Shown here one piece after another: positions 14,230 through 24,300 of a stretch of DNA of 64,000 nucleotides. Position 1 is the stretch's first letter. Every line of letters begins with the position of its first letter. The notes under the pieces are model-generated. The model had not been told where the DNA came from and did not search any database. It was given only the letters and a program-made list of their open reading frames with translations. Source of the stretch: Anas platyrhynchos (lineage: Eukaryota; Chordata; Aves; Anseriformes; Anatidae); assembly GCF_047663525.1 (NCBI RefSeq), contig NC_092604.1, positions 14,405,001 to 14,469,000 of the forward strand, read 5' to 3'. The position numbers were made by a program, and so were the translations under genes.

Positions 14230-16235
14230 GGCCTAACTAAGTCTTAAGAGTAAAATTCATTTTTTCTTCTCTGCTACTAGACTAGGGCAGATCCCATCTA
14301 ATACCTAACAGTCTGCTTATTTCAGTTGTTATCTTGGCTATAAAATGTGGAATTCTACCTGATGACGTTCCCAAAGGTATCCCAAATCTTGGAATTATTT
14401 CTTCTAACAAAGCTTTTACTACTTCGCTTGCCTTATTCAGGCCAACCTGTATATATGTCCACGAGGACTAACAAATACTTTAGGCGCCTCTCCTCCCCCC
14501 CCCCCGCCCCACCCTTTTCTTGTCAATTTGGTAAAGTCTATTTGTTGATACTCTCCAGGTACCTGCCCTCAGTAGTGTGGAGACTTTTTTTTTTTTTTTT
14601 TGTATCCTTCCAAATTGAATTTTATTCTGTGTTTGGATTATTCCTACAACATATTTCACACCTCTTGGTGACTGGCCTCAATAGTCTCTACCGTATTCCT
14701 GCTAATAGCTGATATCTGTAAATGCTTTAACAAATTTTCTGTTCCCCAGTGCAAAGAATTATGCTCTTTCTTCACTAGATTATAGGGAAATAAGGGGAAA
14801 GGGTACTACTACTAGACGTGAGGGTGTAACTGCACATCCATTCTCCCATTTTTCCACTTTTAATGTTTCAGTTAATCTTAAATCTTGCTTATTGTAAATA
14901 GGGTTCTTTTGAAGAGTTTTTCCTCTGGCACTATAGCTAGTACTTCTTTTTCCATGCCTTTTTCTGCAGCCCATTCTGTGGCTAAATCAGACAGCTTATT
15001 TCCTCTTTCTTGGGTGATTCACCCCAATTGGTGAGCTTTACAATGCATAATAGCTACAGCAAGAGGAATTTGTATACTTGCAAGCAAACTAAAAATCTCT
15101 TCCTTATTCTTTATTTCTGTCCCTTTTGTAGACAGTGGTCCTCTCCCTTTCTAAATGGCTCCATGTACATGGACTATTCCAAAGGCATATTTTGAGTTAG
15201 TCCAGATGTTTATGCATTTGCCTTTGCTTAACTGCAAAGCTTGAGTGAGGGCAATGAATTTGGACTTCTGGGCTGATGTGCTGGTAGGTAGTGTTTGAGC
15301 TTCCACTACCATCTCAACAGTAGTGACTGCATATCCAGCCTTCATAAAACTGATACAATTCCAAATCTGTGTCTTGCAAAAGAGTATACTTCAGGTTGGG
15401 TCTACTTGAATAGACCTCCTCCTGTAAGCAATCATGCTCAGGTTTACTTTCTTCATGCTGAGGTGAGAGAAACGTAGCAGGGTTGACCACAGCTGTTGTC
15501 TTTAGGGTCACATAATCTGGTTCTATCAGTAACGCCTGAAACTTTAACGTTCTGCTAGGGGAGAGCCAATGTCTACCCTTCTGATCCAATACTGTAGTTA
15601 CCACGTGTGGAACATAAACAGGTATTTTCTGTCCCATGGTGAGCTTCCAGGCCTCTTATATTAACAATACTATAGCAGCCACTGCTTTTAAGCATTCAGG
15701 CCATCACTGACATACTAGGTCCAGTTGCTTGGAAAAGTATGCCACAGCTTGCTTATATTCCCCCAAGTGCTGAGTAAAGACACTGAGAGCTACAGCCTGC
15801 CTTTCATATGTGACGAATTTGAAGGTGTTTTCTAAAATTAGGTAGTCCTGAAGCTGGGGCTTTCATCCAGGCTCTTTTAAGCTGATTCTGTGTTTCATTG
15901 GTCCAATGAAGGGAGCCCTCGGATAACTTCAACAATTCATTCCACTATTCCCACTATTCATTTCTATTCCCAAGAAAGCTTCTAATTCATGAACACTTTG
16001 AGGTTCTGAGCATTGGCAAATAGTTTCCTTCCTGGCATTACTTAACTGTCTCTGTCCCTTTAAGATTTCAAAACCTAAATATGTTACAATTTCTTGTGCA
16101 ATTTGAGCCTTCTCCTCTGACACTGGATACCCACTGAGTGCAAAAAAATTTAATAGGCTAATTGTCAGTTCCAGACATTCTTCCTGGAAGTTGCCAGCTA
16201 GCAGTATATTGTTAATATATTGTGGTATCATTATA
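14230..16235 (-). pseudogene. Decayed retroviral pol fragment (RT, RNase H, integrase)
   Basis: Read on the minus strand, the pieces fall in the order of a gammaretrovirus-like (class I) pol. Reverse transcriptase is at about 16231-15929, with a TYLGFEILKG motif. RNase H is at about 15640-15150, with an ALTQALQLSKGK motif. An integrase segment at about 14580-14280 has a VDIYTGWPE-like motif. It is broken: the reading frame jumps between short ORFs with internal stops, the RT catalytic YxDD position reads YINN, and an expected RNase H aspartate in the WTDSKYAF-type motif reads asparagine (WTNSKYAF). No gag, env or paired LTRs are visible next to it, and the CR1 at 13248-14215 abuts it. It is an inactive relic just upstream of GT92 copy 1. 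Confidence 0.85.
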
Positions 16236-16710
16236 TGTGTTTTAAAATAATTCTTACTTTTTTTTATTATTATTTTATTTTTTTACCAATAAATAAATAA
16301 ACAAAAAGAACAGTTGAACAATATCTTGATTTGCAAATTACACCAGGCAGCAGTGCTTTCATTAAGTTCTTCAAAGCTAGAACTCTGAAGTCAGAATAGA
16401 GATGTAACTAAAGTGACAATTTTGTAAGCAATTTGAAAACTGTTCAACTGTAGAGTTAAATAAAATGAAGCTTGCTTCATTATTCAAAATGCCAAGACTA
16501 TATGAAAGGTCTTAATATTAAGTTTAAAGTATCAGAAGTATAGCTACTGTCTGTAAGAGAATACAGCTCAGTGCAAAACATATCTTGTTTATTTTTATTT
16601 TATTTTATTCTGGCAAGTCACTGAAAGTTTTTTTTTTTTTCTTTTTTAGAGAAAGTAAATAGAACACTGTGTGTAAAGGTGTGTTAATTTCCAAACTGTG
16701 AAGCTCAGCA
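16236..16710 (+). other. Upstream flank and 3' splice site of GT92 copy 1
   Basis: This is AT-rich DNA containing a long T-rich tract that ends in CTTTTTTAG at 16641-16649, a good 3' splice site. If used, it would start an exon at 16650 holding about 60 bases of 5'UTR and then the whole coding sequence from 16711. That matches copy 2, where TTTCTTTCCTGCAG ends at 26715, 60 bases before its ATG. The upstream non-coding exon and promoter for copy 1 are not evident; I see no CpG island between 1 and 16650. Confidence 0.5.
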
Positions 16711-18027
16711 ATGATACACAGTGGAAAAAAACATATTTGTACTATTGTGTGTGTTCTTATTTCTGGAATTATTTTCATCTACTCCTGGAAAAGTCATCAG
16801 CTACAAAATAATATATCCAGGAAAATCTTCCCACCAGCAAAAGCTGTCACTCCAGGAGGTCAGCTCTGTAGGGGAAAACCTGCCAAAAATACAATAACGC
16901 CATTAGAAGATAACAGAACTTTTATTATATCCCCATACTTTGATGACAGAGAAGGCAAAGTCACTCGCGTGATTGGGATTGTTCACCATGAAGATGTAAA
17001 AGAACTTTACTGCTGGTTTTGCTGCCAGCCCCATAGTGAAATACAAGTGACCAGCTCAGAGATCGATGTTCACTCAGATAGATTTGGATTCCCTTATGGT
17101 GCAGCAGATATAGTTTGTGTGGAACCTGAAAACTGCGATCCAACACATGTATCAATTCATCAGTCTCCGCATGGAAATATTGACCAGCTACCAAGGTTTG
17201 AAATTAAAAACCGCAAGGCTGAGACCTTCTCTGTTGACTTCACTGTATGCATCTCTGCCATGTTTGGAAATTACAACAATGTCTTACAGTTTATACAAAG
17301 TATGGAAATGTACAAGATTCTTGGGGTACAGAAAGTTGTAGTCTATAAGAACAGCTGCAGCCAGCTGATGGAGAAAGTCTTGAAGTTTTATATGAAAGAA
17401 GGAACTGTGGAGATCATTCCTTGGCCAATAAACTCATATCTCAAGGTGTCCTCTAAATGGCACTTTTCTATGGATGCAAAAGACATCGGCTACTATGGAC
17501 AAATCACAGCTCTAAATGACTGTATATACCGTAACATGCAGAGGAGCAGGTTTGTGGTTCTTAATGATGCTGATGAAATAATTCTTCCCCTTAAGCACCC
17601 AGACTGGAAAACGATGATGAGCAGTCTTCAGGAGCAAAATCCAGGGACTGGCATTTTTCTCTTTGAGAACCATATCTTCCCAGAAACCATATCGACTCCT
17701 GTGTTCAATGTTTCATCTTGGAATACCGTGCCAGGTGTTAACATACTACAGCATGTGCACAGAGAACCTGACAGGAAGGAGGTTTTTAATCCCAAAAAAA
17801 TGATAATTGATCCAAGAAGGGTGATTCAGACTTCCGTCCACTCTGTCCTACGCGCTTATGGGACCAGTGTGAATGTTCCAATGGATGTGGCCCTCATTTA
17901 TCACTGTCGGGTACCCCTTCAAGGGAACCTTCCTAAAGAATCCCTCATCAGGGATACGTCACTGTGGAAATATAACTCATCATTAATCATGAATGTCAAC
18001 AAAGTGCTACGTCAAGCAGTCCTGTAA
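16711..18027 (+). CDS. GT92-family beta-1,4-galactosyltransferase-like protein, copy 1 (438 aa)
   Basis: This is an intact single-exon coding sequence. The protein is predicted to be a type II Golgi membrane protein: short basic cytoplasmic tail (GKKH, residues 5-8), one membrane helix at about 9-26, a stem to about 60, then a glycosyltransferase family 92 (DUF23) catalytic domain. Family features seen are YYGQITALNDCIYR at about 261-274, the metal/nucleotide-sugar DxD-type motif D286-A-D288-E in VVLNDADEIILP, and a C-terminal HVHREPDRKE segment near 349-357. Sequons NRT, NVS and NSS are present. GT92 includes C. elegans GALT-1 and the pigeon enzyme that adds beta-1,4-galactose to galactose on N-glycans; that activity is inferred here from family membership. 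From residue 61 onward it is nearly identical to copy 2 at 26776. Vertebrate databases usually list such genes as galt-1-like. Confidence 0.88.
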   Translation: MIHSGKKHICTIVCVLISGIIFIYSWKSHQLQNNISRKIFPPAKAVTPGGQLCRGKPAKNTITPLEDNRTFIISPYFDDREGKVTRVIGIVHHEDVKELYCWFCCQPHSEIQVTSSEIDVHSDRFGFPYGAADIVCVEPENCDPTHVSIHQSPHGNIDQLPRFEIKNRKAETFSVDFTVCISAMFGNYNNVLQFIQSMEMYKILGVQKVVVYKNSCSQLMEKVLKFYMKEGTVEIIPWPINSYLKVSSKWHFSMDAKDIGYYGQITALNDCIYRNMQRSRFVVLNDADEIILPLKHPDWKTMMSSLQEQNPGTGIFLFENHIFPETISTPVFNVSSWNTVPGVNILQHVHREPDRKEVFNPKKMIIDPRRVIQTSVHSVLRAYGTSVNVPMDVALIYHCRVPLQGNLPKESLIRDTSLWKYNSSLIMNVNKVLRQAVL

Positions 18028-18222
18028 GCTCAAAAGCGAAACTTTGTAAGGAGGAAAAGTGGAGAGTTGTCTGTGTGTCAGGGAGGCACTGGATATCATT
18101 CAGAGATCACATTAAAAATCTCTTGCACCTGAAGATTACATCCTGTAATCTTTGTACAATCTTTGGGAGAACAGCCCTTTTATGTACCATCCAAACGTAA
18201 ATGCATTTTAGCTGTGAAATGA
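18028..18222 (+). other. 3'UTR segment shared exactly with GT92 copy 2
   Basis: The 195 bases after the stop match 28072-28266 base for base as far as I can compare, with no indel. Identity ends after GCTGTGAAATGA; copy 1 then reads AGCAAGG and copy 2 reads GATATGG. An ATTAAA at about 18112 could serve as a weak polyadenylation signal. UTR identity across a gene pair with strongly diverged N-termini marks the 3' edge of the homogenised block. Confidence 0.8.
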
Positions 18223-18429
18223 AGCAAGGTATCCAGGGAATCAATTTTCAGAACTGCTTAAAATGTTTTTGATTCAAGAAGGGTGATTTTTTTAATTGTT
18301 TGGCTTTTTGAAAGTACAATGACTTGCTTGTCTTTCTGTTTCATGCATGTTAATTATATGATCTGTCATTTAAATTTGAAGTAGAGCTCTGATCCCACTC
18401 CAACAAGGTATAGCACTGTTGTGGTCTCT

Positions 18430-19470
18430 CGTTTGCAGTTGCGCTCTCTTTGATGTTCATTCCCGGGATGCTGGTGTGGGAGCATGTCCCGGTGCACGGC
18501 ATCTGGACCAGGGCAGACTGCGCTGCGGGGACGGGCCTGGCGCGGGATGGGCAAGCCCTGTTCGGCCCGGCACTTCTCCAGACGATTGGGCAGACCGGCG
18601 GCCCCGTTTTGCTCCCGGGACCGGTGCTGGCCGAGACACGGCCCCGCCCGTGTCAGCGTCCTGGGACTGGCCTCCGCGTAACCCAGGCTTGCAGGGAGCC
18701 ACCCCGATGAATGCCCCGGCGAACCTCCGGAGGTGAGGGGAACGAAGGCATTTCGCCAGGACCGGCCAGAGGCACAAGCGGTGCGGCGCTCGCCGCAGTG
18801 ATCTGGCCGGCTGCCTGGAGCCCTGCTCCGCTGGAGCGGCTGCCCGGTGGCCCTCGCGGCCCGCCGATACCGGCGCCGTGCGCGGCGCCCCGCGTGTGGC
18901 GGCGCCAGAGCGGGCCGGCGCCCCGCGACCCCAGCCCCGCGCGAGCGGTGCTGTGGAGTGCGGAGTCTGCTCCACGCTGGTCGGCGGGGGTGGGGGCGCA
19001 AGAACGGGAGCGAGCGCGGCAGGGGCCCTGCCGGTGGCTCGTCTAGTGCCGCAGCCGCTCACGGGGCGTCCCGCGGGGCGGGGGCGAGCCGCGCCTCTCG
19101 CTGCCCCGCCCGCAGCTGCCGCACCTTCCCAGGTGGGAGGTGAAGGGGCCAGGCGACCCCGCCTTTCCTGGGGCTGCGGAGACGGAGGCTCTGGCGTAGC
19201 CGCCACGGAGGTAATAGCTGCTGGTTTCGGTGTCGCGAGTTTGGGGGCAGGAAGGGGGACAGAGCTCCGCTAGCGCCGGCGCTCCGCCGTGGTTCAGCTT
19301 CGCGCCGTGCTGCGTTTACAGTCGTGCCGGCAGCGACGCTCCGGCGTCAGCCTGCGCTAGGAAAGGCGAACCTACGGGACGAGGACCGGAGGCAGCAGGG
19401 AGAGGGGCGTGTTGCTGTCGGATATTTGGTAAACTGCTGGGCACAGTGAGGGTGTCAGGCTGCAGCGCCC
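18430..19470. promoter_or_regulatory. CpG island between the two GT92 genes
   Basis: About 1 kb is extremely GC-rich and dense in CpG, against AT-rich DNA on both sides. GC-box-like GGGGCGGGG, CCCCGCCC and GGGGCGTCC runs occur, for example near 18640 and 19070-19110. No long ORF in it resembles a known protein; the 249-codon minus-strand ORF is a by-product of high GC. The simplest reading is a promoter with a non-coding first exon serving copy 2, whose coding exon has a 3' splice site ending at 26715. Possible 5' splice sites on the plus strand are GGAG/GTAATA near 19209 and GCAA/GTAAGA near 19552. It lies only about 400 bp past the stop of copy 1, so an antisense or independent transcript is also possible. 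Confidence 0.65.
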
Positions 19471-19737
19471 GCTTGGGATCCTGTAACTGGCATCACTTGC
19501 AAAAGAGACTCGCCATGCTCAGGATTTTTATTTCCACCCACAAAAGAGCAAGTAAGATATCGGTCAGCTATAACATCATTTTGGGGTACTGATGTTGGCC
19601 TCTGGATGGTAAGTTTGAGGTGTTTATTAATTGTAAAACACAATTTTTGAAGTCTCTATCTGAATGCACTACAAGCATGGGAGTTTAATTTTAGATTTAA
19701 AAAATGCATAACTTCTTGAAGGAATGGTTTCAGTGTG

Positions 19738-20787
19738 TGTTGTGGGTTAACCCTGCGTATTGGGTTTACATGGCAGGGGCTTTGGGGGTGGTGTTGGTGG
19801 AGAGGTCTACAAGGGTGGCCTCTCTGAGCAGAGTCCAGAAGCTGCCCCATGTCAGATAAGAGCCAGCTCCAGTTGGCATCAAAAGAGACCCATCGCTGGC
19901 CTGAGCTGAGTCAGTGAGCAATGCTGGTTGTGTCTCTGTGAGAGTGTATTTAAGAAAGGGAAAAACAAACAACAAAAAAACTGCCGCACAACAGCAGCTG
20001 TCAGAGAGGAGTGAGAAACAGCCCTGCATACACCAACATCAGTGAAAAAGGAGGGCAGGGGCTACTCCAGGCTCCACAGCAGAACTTCCCCTGCAGCCTG
20101 TGGAGAGGACCATGGTGGAGCAGATTGTCCCCTGGCAGCCCATGGAGGAGCCCAAGGTGGAGCTGGTGAATATGTCCTGAAGGAGGCTGTGGCCCACAGA
20201 GAGCACCTGCCAAAGCAGATTCCAGGCTGGACCTGTAGCCTGTGGAGAGGAGTCGACGCAGTAGCAGGTGATCTGGCAGGAGCTGCCACTCCTGCAGAAT
20301 CCCTGTTGCAGCAGTTTGCTCCTGAAAAATGGATCCTATGGTACAGACCCATATAGGACAGTTCTCGAAGCATCTGTCTGTGGGAATCCCATGTAGGATT
20401 AGTTCAGGAAGGATGGCATCCTATGGCAGGGACCCCATGCTGGAGCAGAGGGGATGTGTTGTGGACTGACTGTAGCCCCAGTTCCCTGGTCCCCTGTACC
20501 ACTTGAGGGGAGGACATAGAAGAGGGTGGATGGGGGGGGAAATGGTTTTAGTTTGCTTTTAGTTTCTCACTGTTCTGGTCTGGTAGTGATAGGCAATAAA
20601 TTATTTTAATCTCCCTATGCCAAGTTTATTTTGCCTGTGACAATAATGGGTGAGGGACCTTCCTGTCCTTATCTCAACCCTTGAGCCTCTTCCATCATAT
20701 TTTTTCACCCTTTTTCTTTGAGGAGGGGGAGTGAGAGAGTGGCTGTGGTGGAGTTCAGCTGTCCAACAGGGTAAAACCACCACAACC
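19738..20787 (+). mobile_element. Avian LTR, GC-rich internal repeat type
   Basis: It starts TGTTGTGGGTTAACCC and ends near GTAAAACCACCACAAC, an inverted-repeat-like pair of LTR ends. The interior has loosely repeated units of about 35-40 bp built on GTGGAGAGGACCATGGTGG and CCTGGCAGCCCATGG (about 20085-20460). An AATAAA at about 20596 is followed by a U5-like GCCTGTGACAATAATGGGTGAG segment, which sets the orientation as plus. I recognise this as a common bird LTR with a repeat-bearing body. No internal retroviral genes adjoin. Confidence 0.75.
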
Positions 20788-21335
20788 TGGTAGGCAGCAG
20801 GGCCCCACACAGCCACTTCTTACTCATCCCACCACCCCCAGTAGGATGGGGAAATGAAGCAGAAGGGCAAAAATGAGAAAACACGTGGGTTGCATTAAAG
20901 ACAGTTTAATGGATATTGCAAAGCTGCATGAACAAGCAATACAAAACAAGGAATTCATTCACTACTTTCCATCAGCAGACAGGTGTTCAGCCATTTATGG
21001 AAAAGACTGGCCTCTTTACACCTAACAGTTGAGAAGATGAACACCATAACCCAAAGTGTTCTCCCCCTCCTTTCCTCTAGCTTCTTCCTTTTGTTGGTTT
21101 GGTTCAGCTCTCTCATCTGTGTCCACTCCAAGCTTCTTGTGTACCCTCAGACTACTCACAGGGACCCAATGTGTGAAGCAGAAAAAGCCTTGACCCTGTG
21201 TAAGCACTGTTCAGCAGTAGCTAAAACATTGTGTGTTATTAACACTGTTTTGGTCACAAATAGCACCATATGAGATGCAAATAAGAAAATTAACTCCCTT
21301 CCAGCCAAAACCAATACAGTGATAAAAACAATAAG
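20788..21335. mobile_element. Avian LTR, same family as the element at 1-530, abutting the preceding LTR
   Basis: It contains AGGATGGGGAAATGAAG, a GACAGTTTAATGG block, CAAGGAATTCATTCACTAC, GTGTAAGCACTGTTCAGCAGT, and a terminal AAGAAAATTAACTCCC...CCAAAACCAATACAG, which matches the layout of the LTR at 1-530. Its first roughly 20 bases are missing or fused into the end of the preceding LTR. The TATA/CRE region is deleted or strongly diverged compared with the first copy. Confidence 0.65.
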
Positions 21336-24300
21336 TTGAAACAACACTCTTTAAATACTGTCATGCAACTTTTATTTTACCTGACCTATTTCTGTTCAAA
21401 GGATACAAAGTCTAATTGTTTACAATGGGTTTATGGGTGTATGGCAGATTTTTTGTGTGTGTACAGGGACATGTGTGCTTGACAAGTCTCATGGCTCAAA
21501 CTAAGTTAATGGAATTACTCTCTGGTTCACCTTCATTGCTTTTAAAATAGAAATTGCCAGTTTAATTCTTCAAGAGCAATATTCTAGCAACAGTGAAATA
21601 ATACTATCATCAGTTTAACCCTTAAAAAATTATTCTTCTGACTTTGGATCATGTAAGATCATGGAATGCCAGAACTCTGGCATTTGAAAGAGAAGAAGCT
21701 GAACTATCAAAAGTTTAGTGACAGAATCCAGATTAAGATGGCAAAATTATTGTTAGTCTTTGGAATTTTTATTTAAGCACTGTTGGTATGTGTGGTTGCT
21801 TTTGGCAAAGCCATAAAGCAAAGAAGAGGGAATAAATTTTATGAAAAACAATAAATTAATAAAGCTATCCATTAATAGTAGCTTGCTTTCAGTTAAACCC
21901 CAAAGAAGCCAAGTTTTAGGCTGTGTAGTGTTCCTCTACTTCTGATGCTAATACTGTTTATTAGTGACTGAAATTTTGTAATCACATCTGTCAGCTGACC
22001 CCTGAAATAGATTTATTTTGCCACCCTCCACCTCTGCCCCACCCCATTTTGAGAGGTAGAAGAGTAAGGTGAGAATTTTAAAAACAAACAAAAAAACAAC
22101 CACCCTTAATATAGATGTCTTTGTGAAGATACTGAAATGAGCAGGATAAAAGATCTTCACCTGTCTCAATACAAAGAAAATAAATTAAGGAGGAAAGACA
22201 CAACACAGGGAAGATGTGGGTGAGATTAATAATGATCTGTGAAGGGCTGTTGAACTAAATTAGCTCTTTGTTCCACATATTAGTAAGGATAATGCTAATT
22301 GTGGAGACTTCAGGAAAATAAGGTCTGAAAATAGGAGTTGTACTGCAAAGGTAAAAACAACACTCCATTTAGAGGCCAGTATTGAATAATTTCCATTACA
22401 AAATTCTAAGATAGACAAGTTACTGAAGAACCAGTGACAGGTGTTTAATAAATATGTTGTGATCATATTGGTACAATGTGGCAAAGAAAGCACAAGTAGT
22501 TCCCTTTTTTAGGAAGGAAAAAAAAAAAAAAAGACTATTTAAGTGTGTGGAAGTTTCTAAGTGCAATCTTATCACACACAGGGTTTTAGAGCATTTTTAT
22601 TTTTATTATTTTATTTTTATCTTTTATTTTTTTTGAGGACTGTAAGTAAAGAGATAAAGAGAAATGTAATTAATTTAGTCAGCTGGGATAGACGCTCTTT
22701 ATTACAACTTTGCAGCAGAAGAAAGCATGTTGTGTAACTGCAGTTGGCTGGAAAACTGAGTCATGACAAGCTCAGATGTATCAGTCCAATGTGATGTGTG
22801 TGCAAAAAAAAAAAAGTAGTCTTAGCACATATTAAGAAAGAATATATCCAGTATGTGAGGGCTTGCAACTCTCATTTACAAATGTATTTCTGATCACCTG
22901 TGCTAGAGAGGAACTGAAACTGGACCAACTGTGCAAAAGCAACTGATCAGGGAAGAATGCTTCTTATAAGAAGAAACTAGAACATCCTGCCTTATTTAAT
23001 GAAAAAAGTGTTAAAAGTGTAGATTAGGAGGGGATATGACTGCAGTCCATAAATGTAGGGAGGAAGAAAGGCTTTTTGCTCTTAATGGGAATACTGAAAA
23101 AGAACAATTTAGTGTGAAGTAGTCATTGATACCATTAGCTTAATTTAGTATTAAAGCAAATCTGTATGATTTGTATCATATTCTACTTGAATACTAATTG
23201 GAATTAAAGTAAAAAAATGAATTAATTATTATTATTAAAAGAAAACAAGCTCTTTAAAATACTCTGGATACATATTTTTGAAGTTAAAATTTACCATGTG
23301 CTCTCAGTAGTGAGAGAATATAAAAAATGCACATTTCCTCATTAATCTGACTTCATGTATTTCCTGACTAGATTTCTGTTCTATTAATTTCAGGAGGTAA
23401 AAATTCATGAGTCACATATCAGGAAAACTGTGAATTTAACTCCTAAATATTTATTTTCTTTAAGATTCAGTTCTCTGGTGTGTCTTGACTTTTATATTTT
23501 GCTCTTTGTGTCTGCTTCTAGAAACTGCTGTTGTTTCAGATCTCTCTCACACTTTGTCATCTGAATCTGTTTTTGCCTATCTTAATTAAGCCTATAGTAC
23601 TTTACTGAAAAAAATGTACATTACTGAAAAAAAATCAAACAAAACCAATTATAGAGTATATTTTTAAAGCTCTCTTTAAGTATGCATGCGAACCACAGAT
23701 ATATCAACATGCATGATTAATTTCCATAAGAAAACCAATTGGCTTTAAAATACCTATGTGCCTAGGTTTGATTTGCTTGGACAACTCCATATTCAAGTTT
23801 GTAATGTAAAATAAGTTCTTGGGAAGCAACTGTATGCTTTGCTCAAGAGAAGGAAAACTTGTTTTTCTGGTAGGTGTGGCCACTATTATGCACATTAAAG
23901 AACACTAGTCATTTGAAGTAGAATGTGTTGGCATGTGTCTTAGGTATTGTACCAACTTTTTCTTCTCCTCAGTATTGTTCTGTATAGAACATTTCTTGCA
24001 GATTATCTTAAAAAAAAAAAAAAAAAGTGCTTTTATCTGATGAGAATAAACAATTAGTAGATACATTTTAGCAAAAAAAAAAAATCAGTTGTTGAGCAGA
24101 ACAAAACTTCACTCAGGTGTCTGCTTTAAAAGGTACTTTTTCTTTCAGATGTTCACTATTCAAAACAAAATTGAAACGATAACTTTTTGTTGTCCATTTA
24201 TAGTCAGCAAAAGAAGAAGAAATAACAGGTAATAAACGGCTTCTATACTTTTAATGATGATATGTTGGGATATTTATTAAAAACTAATTAGCCTATAAGA

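Noticed and set aside
16961-17341. Minus-strand and +2 frame ORFs of 74-77 codons inside the GT92 copies, repeated at 27005-27385
   Set aside because: Shadow frames. They are duplicated only because the underlying coding sequence is duplicated.
18457-19206. 249-codon minus-strand ORF and overlapping 100-130-codon ORFs
   Set aside because: They lie in a CpG island where GC richness removes stop codons; the translations are Ala/Pro/Arg/Gly-rich with no domain.
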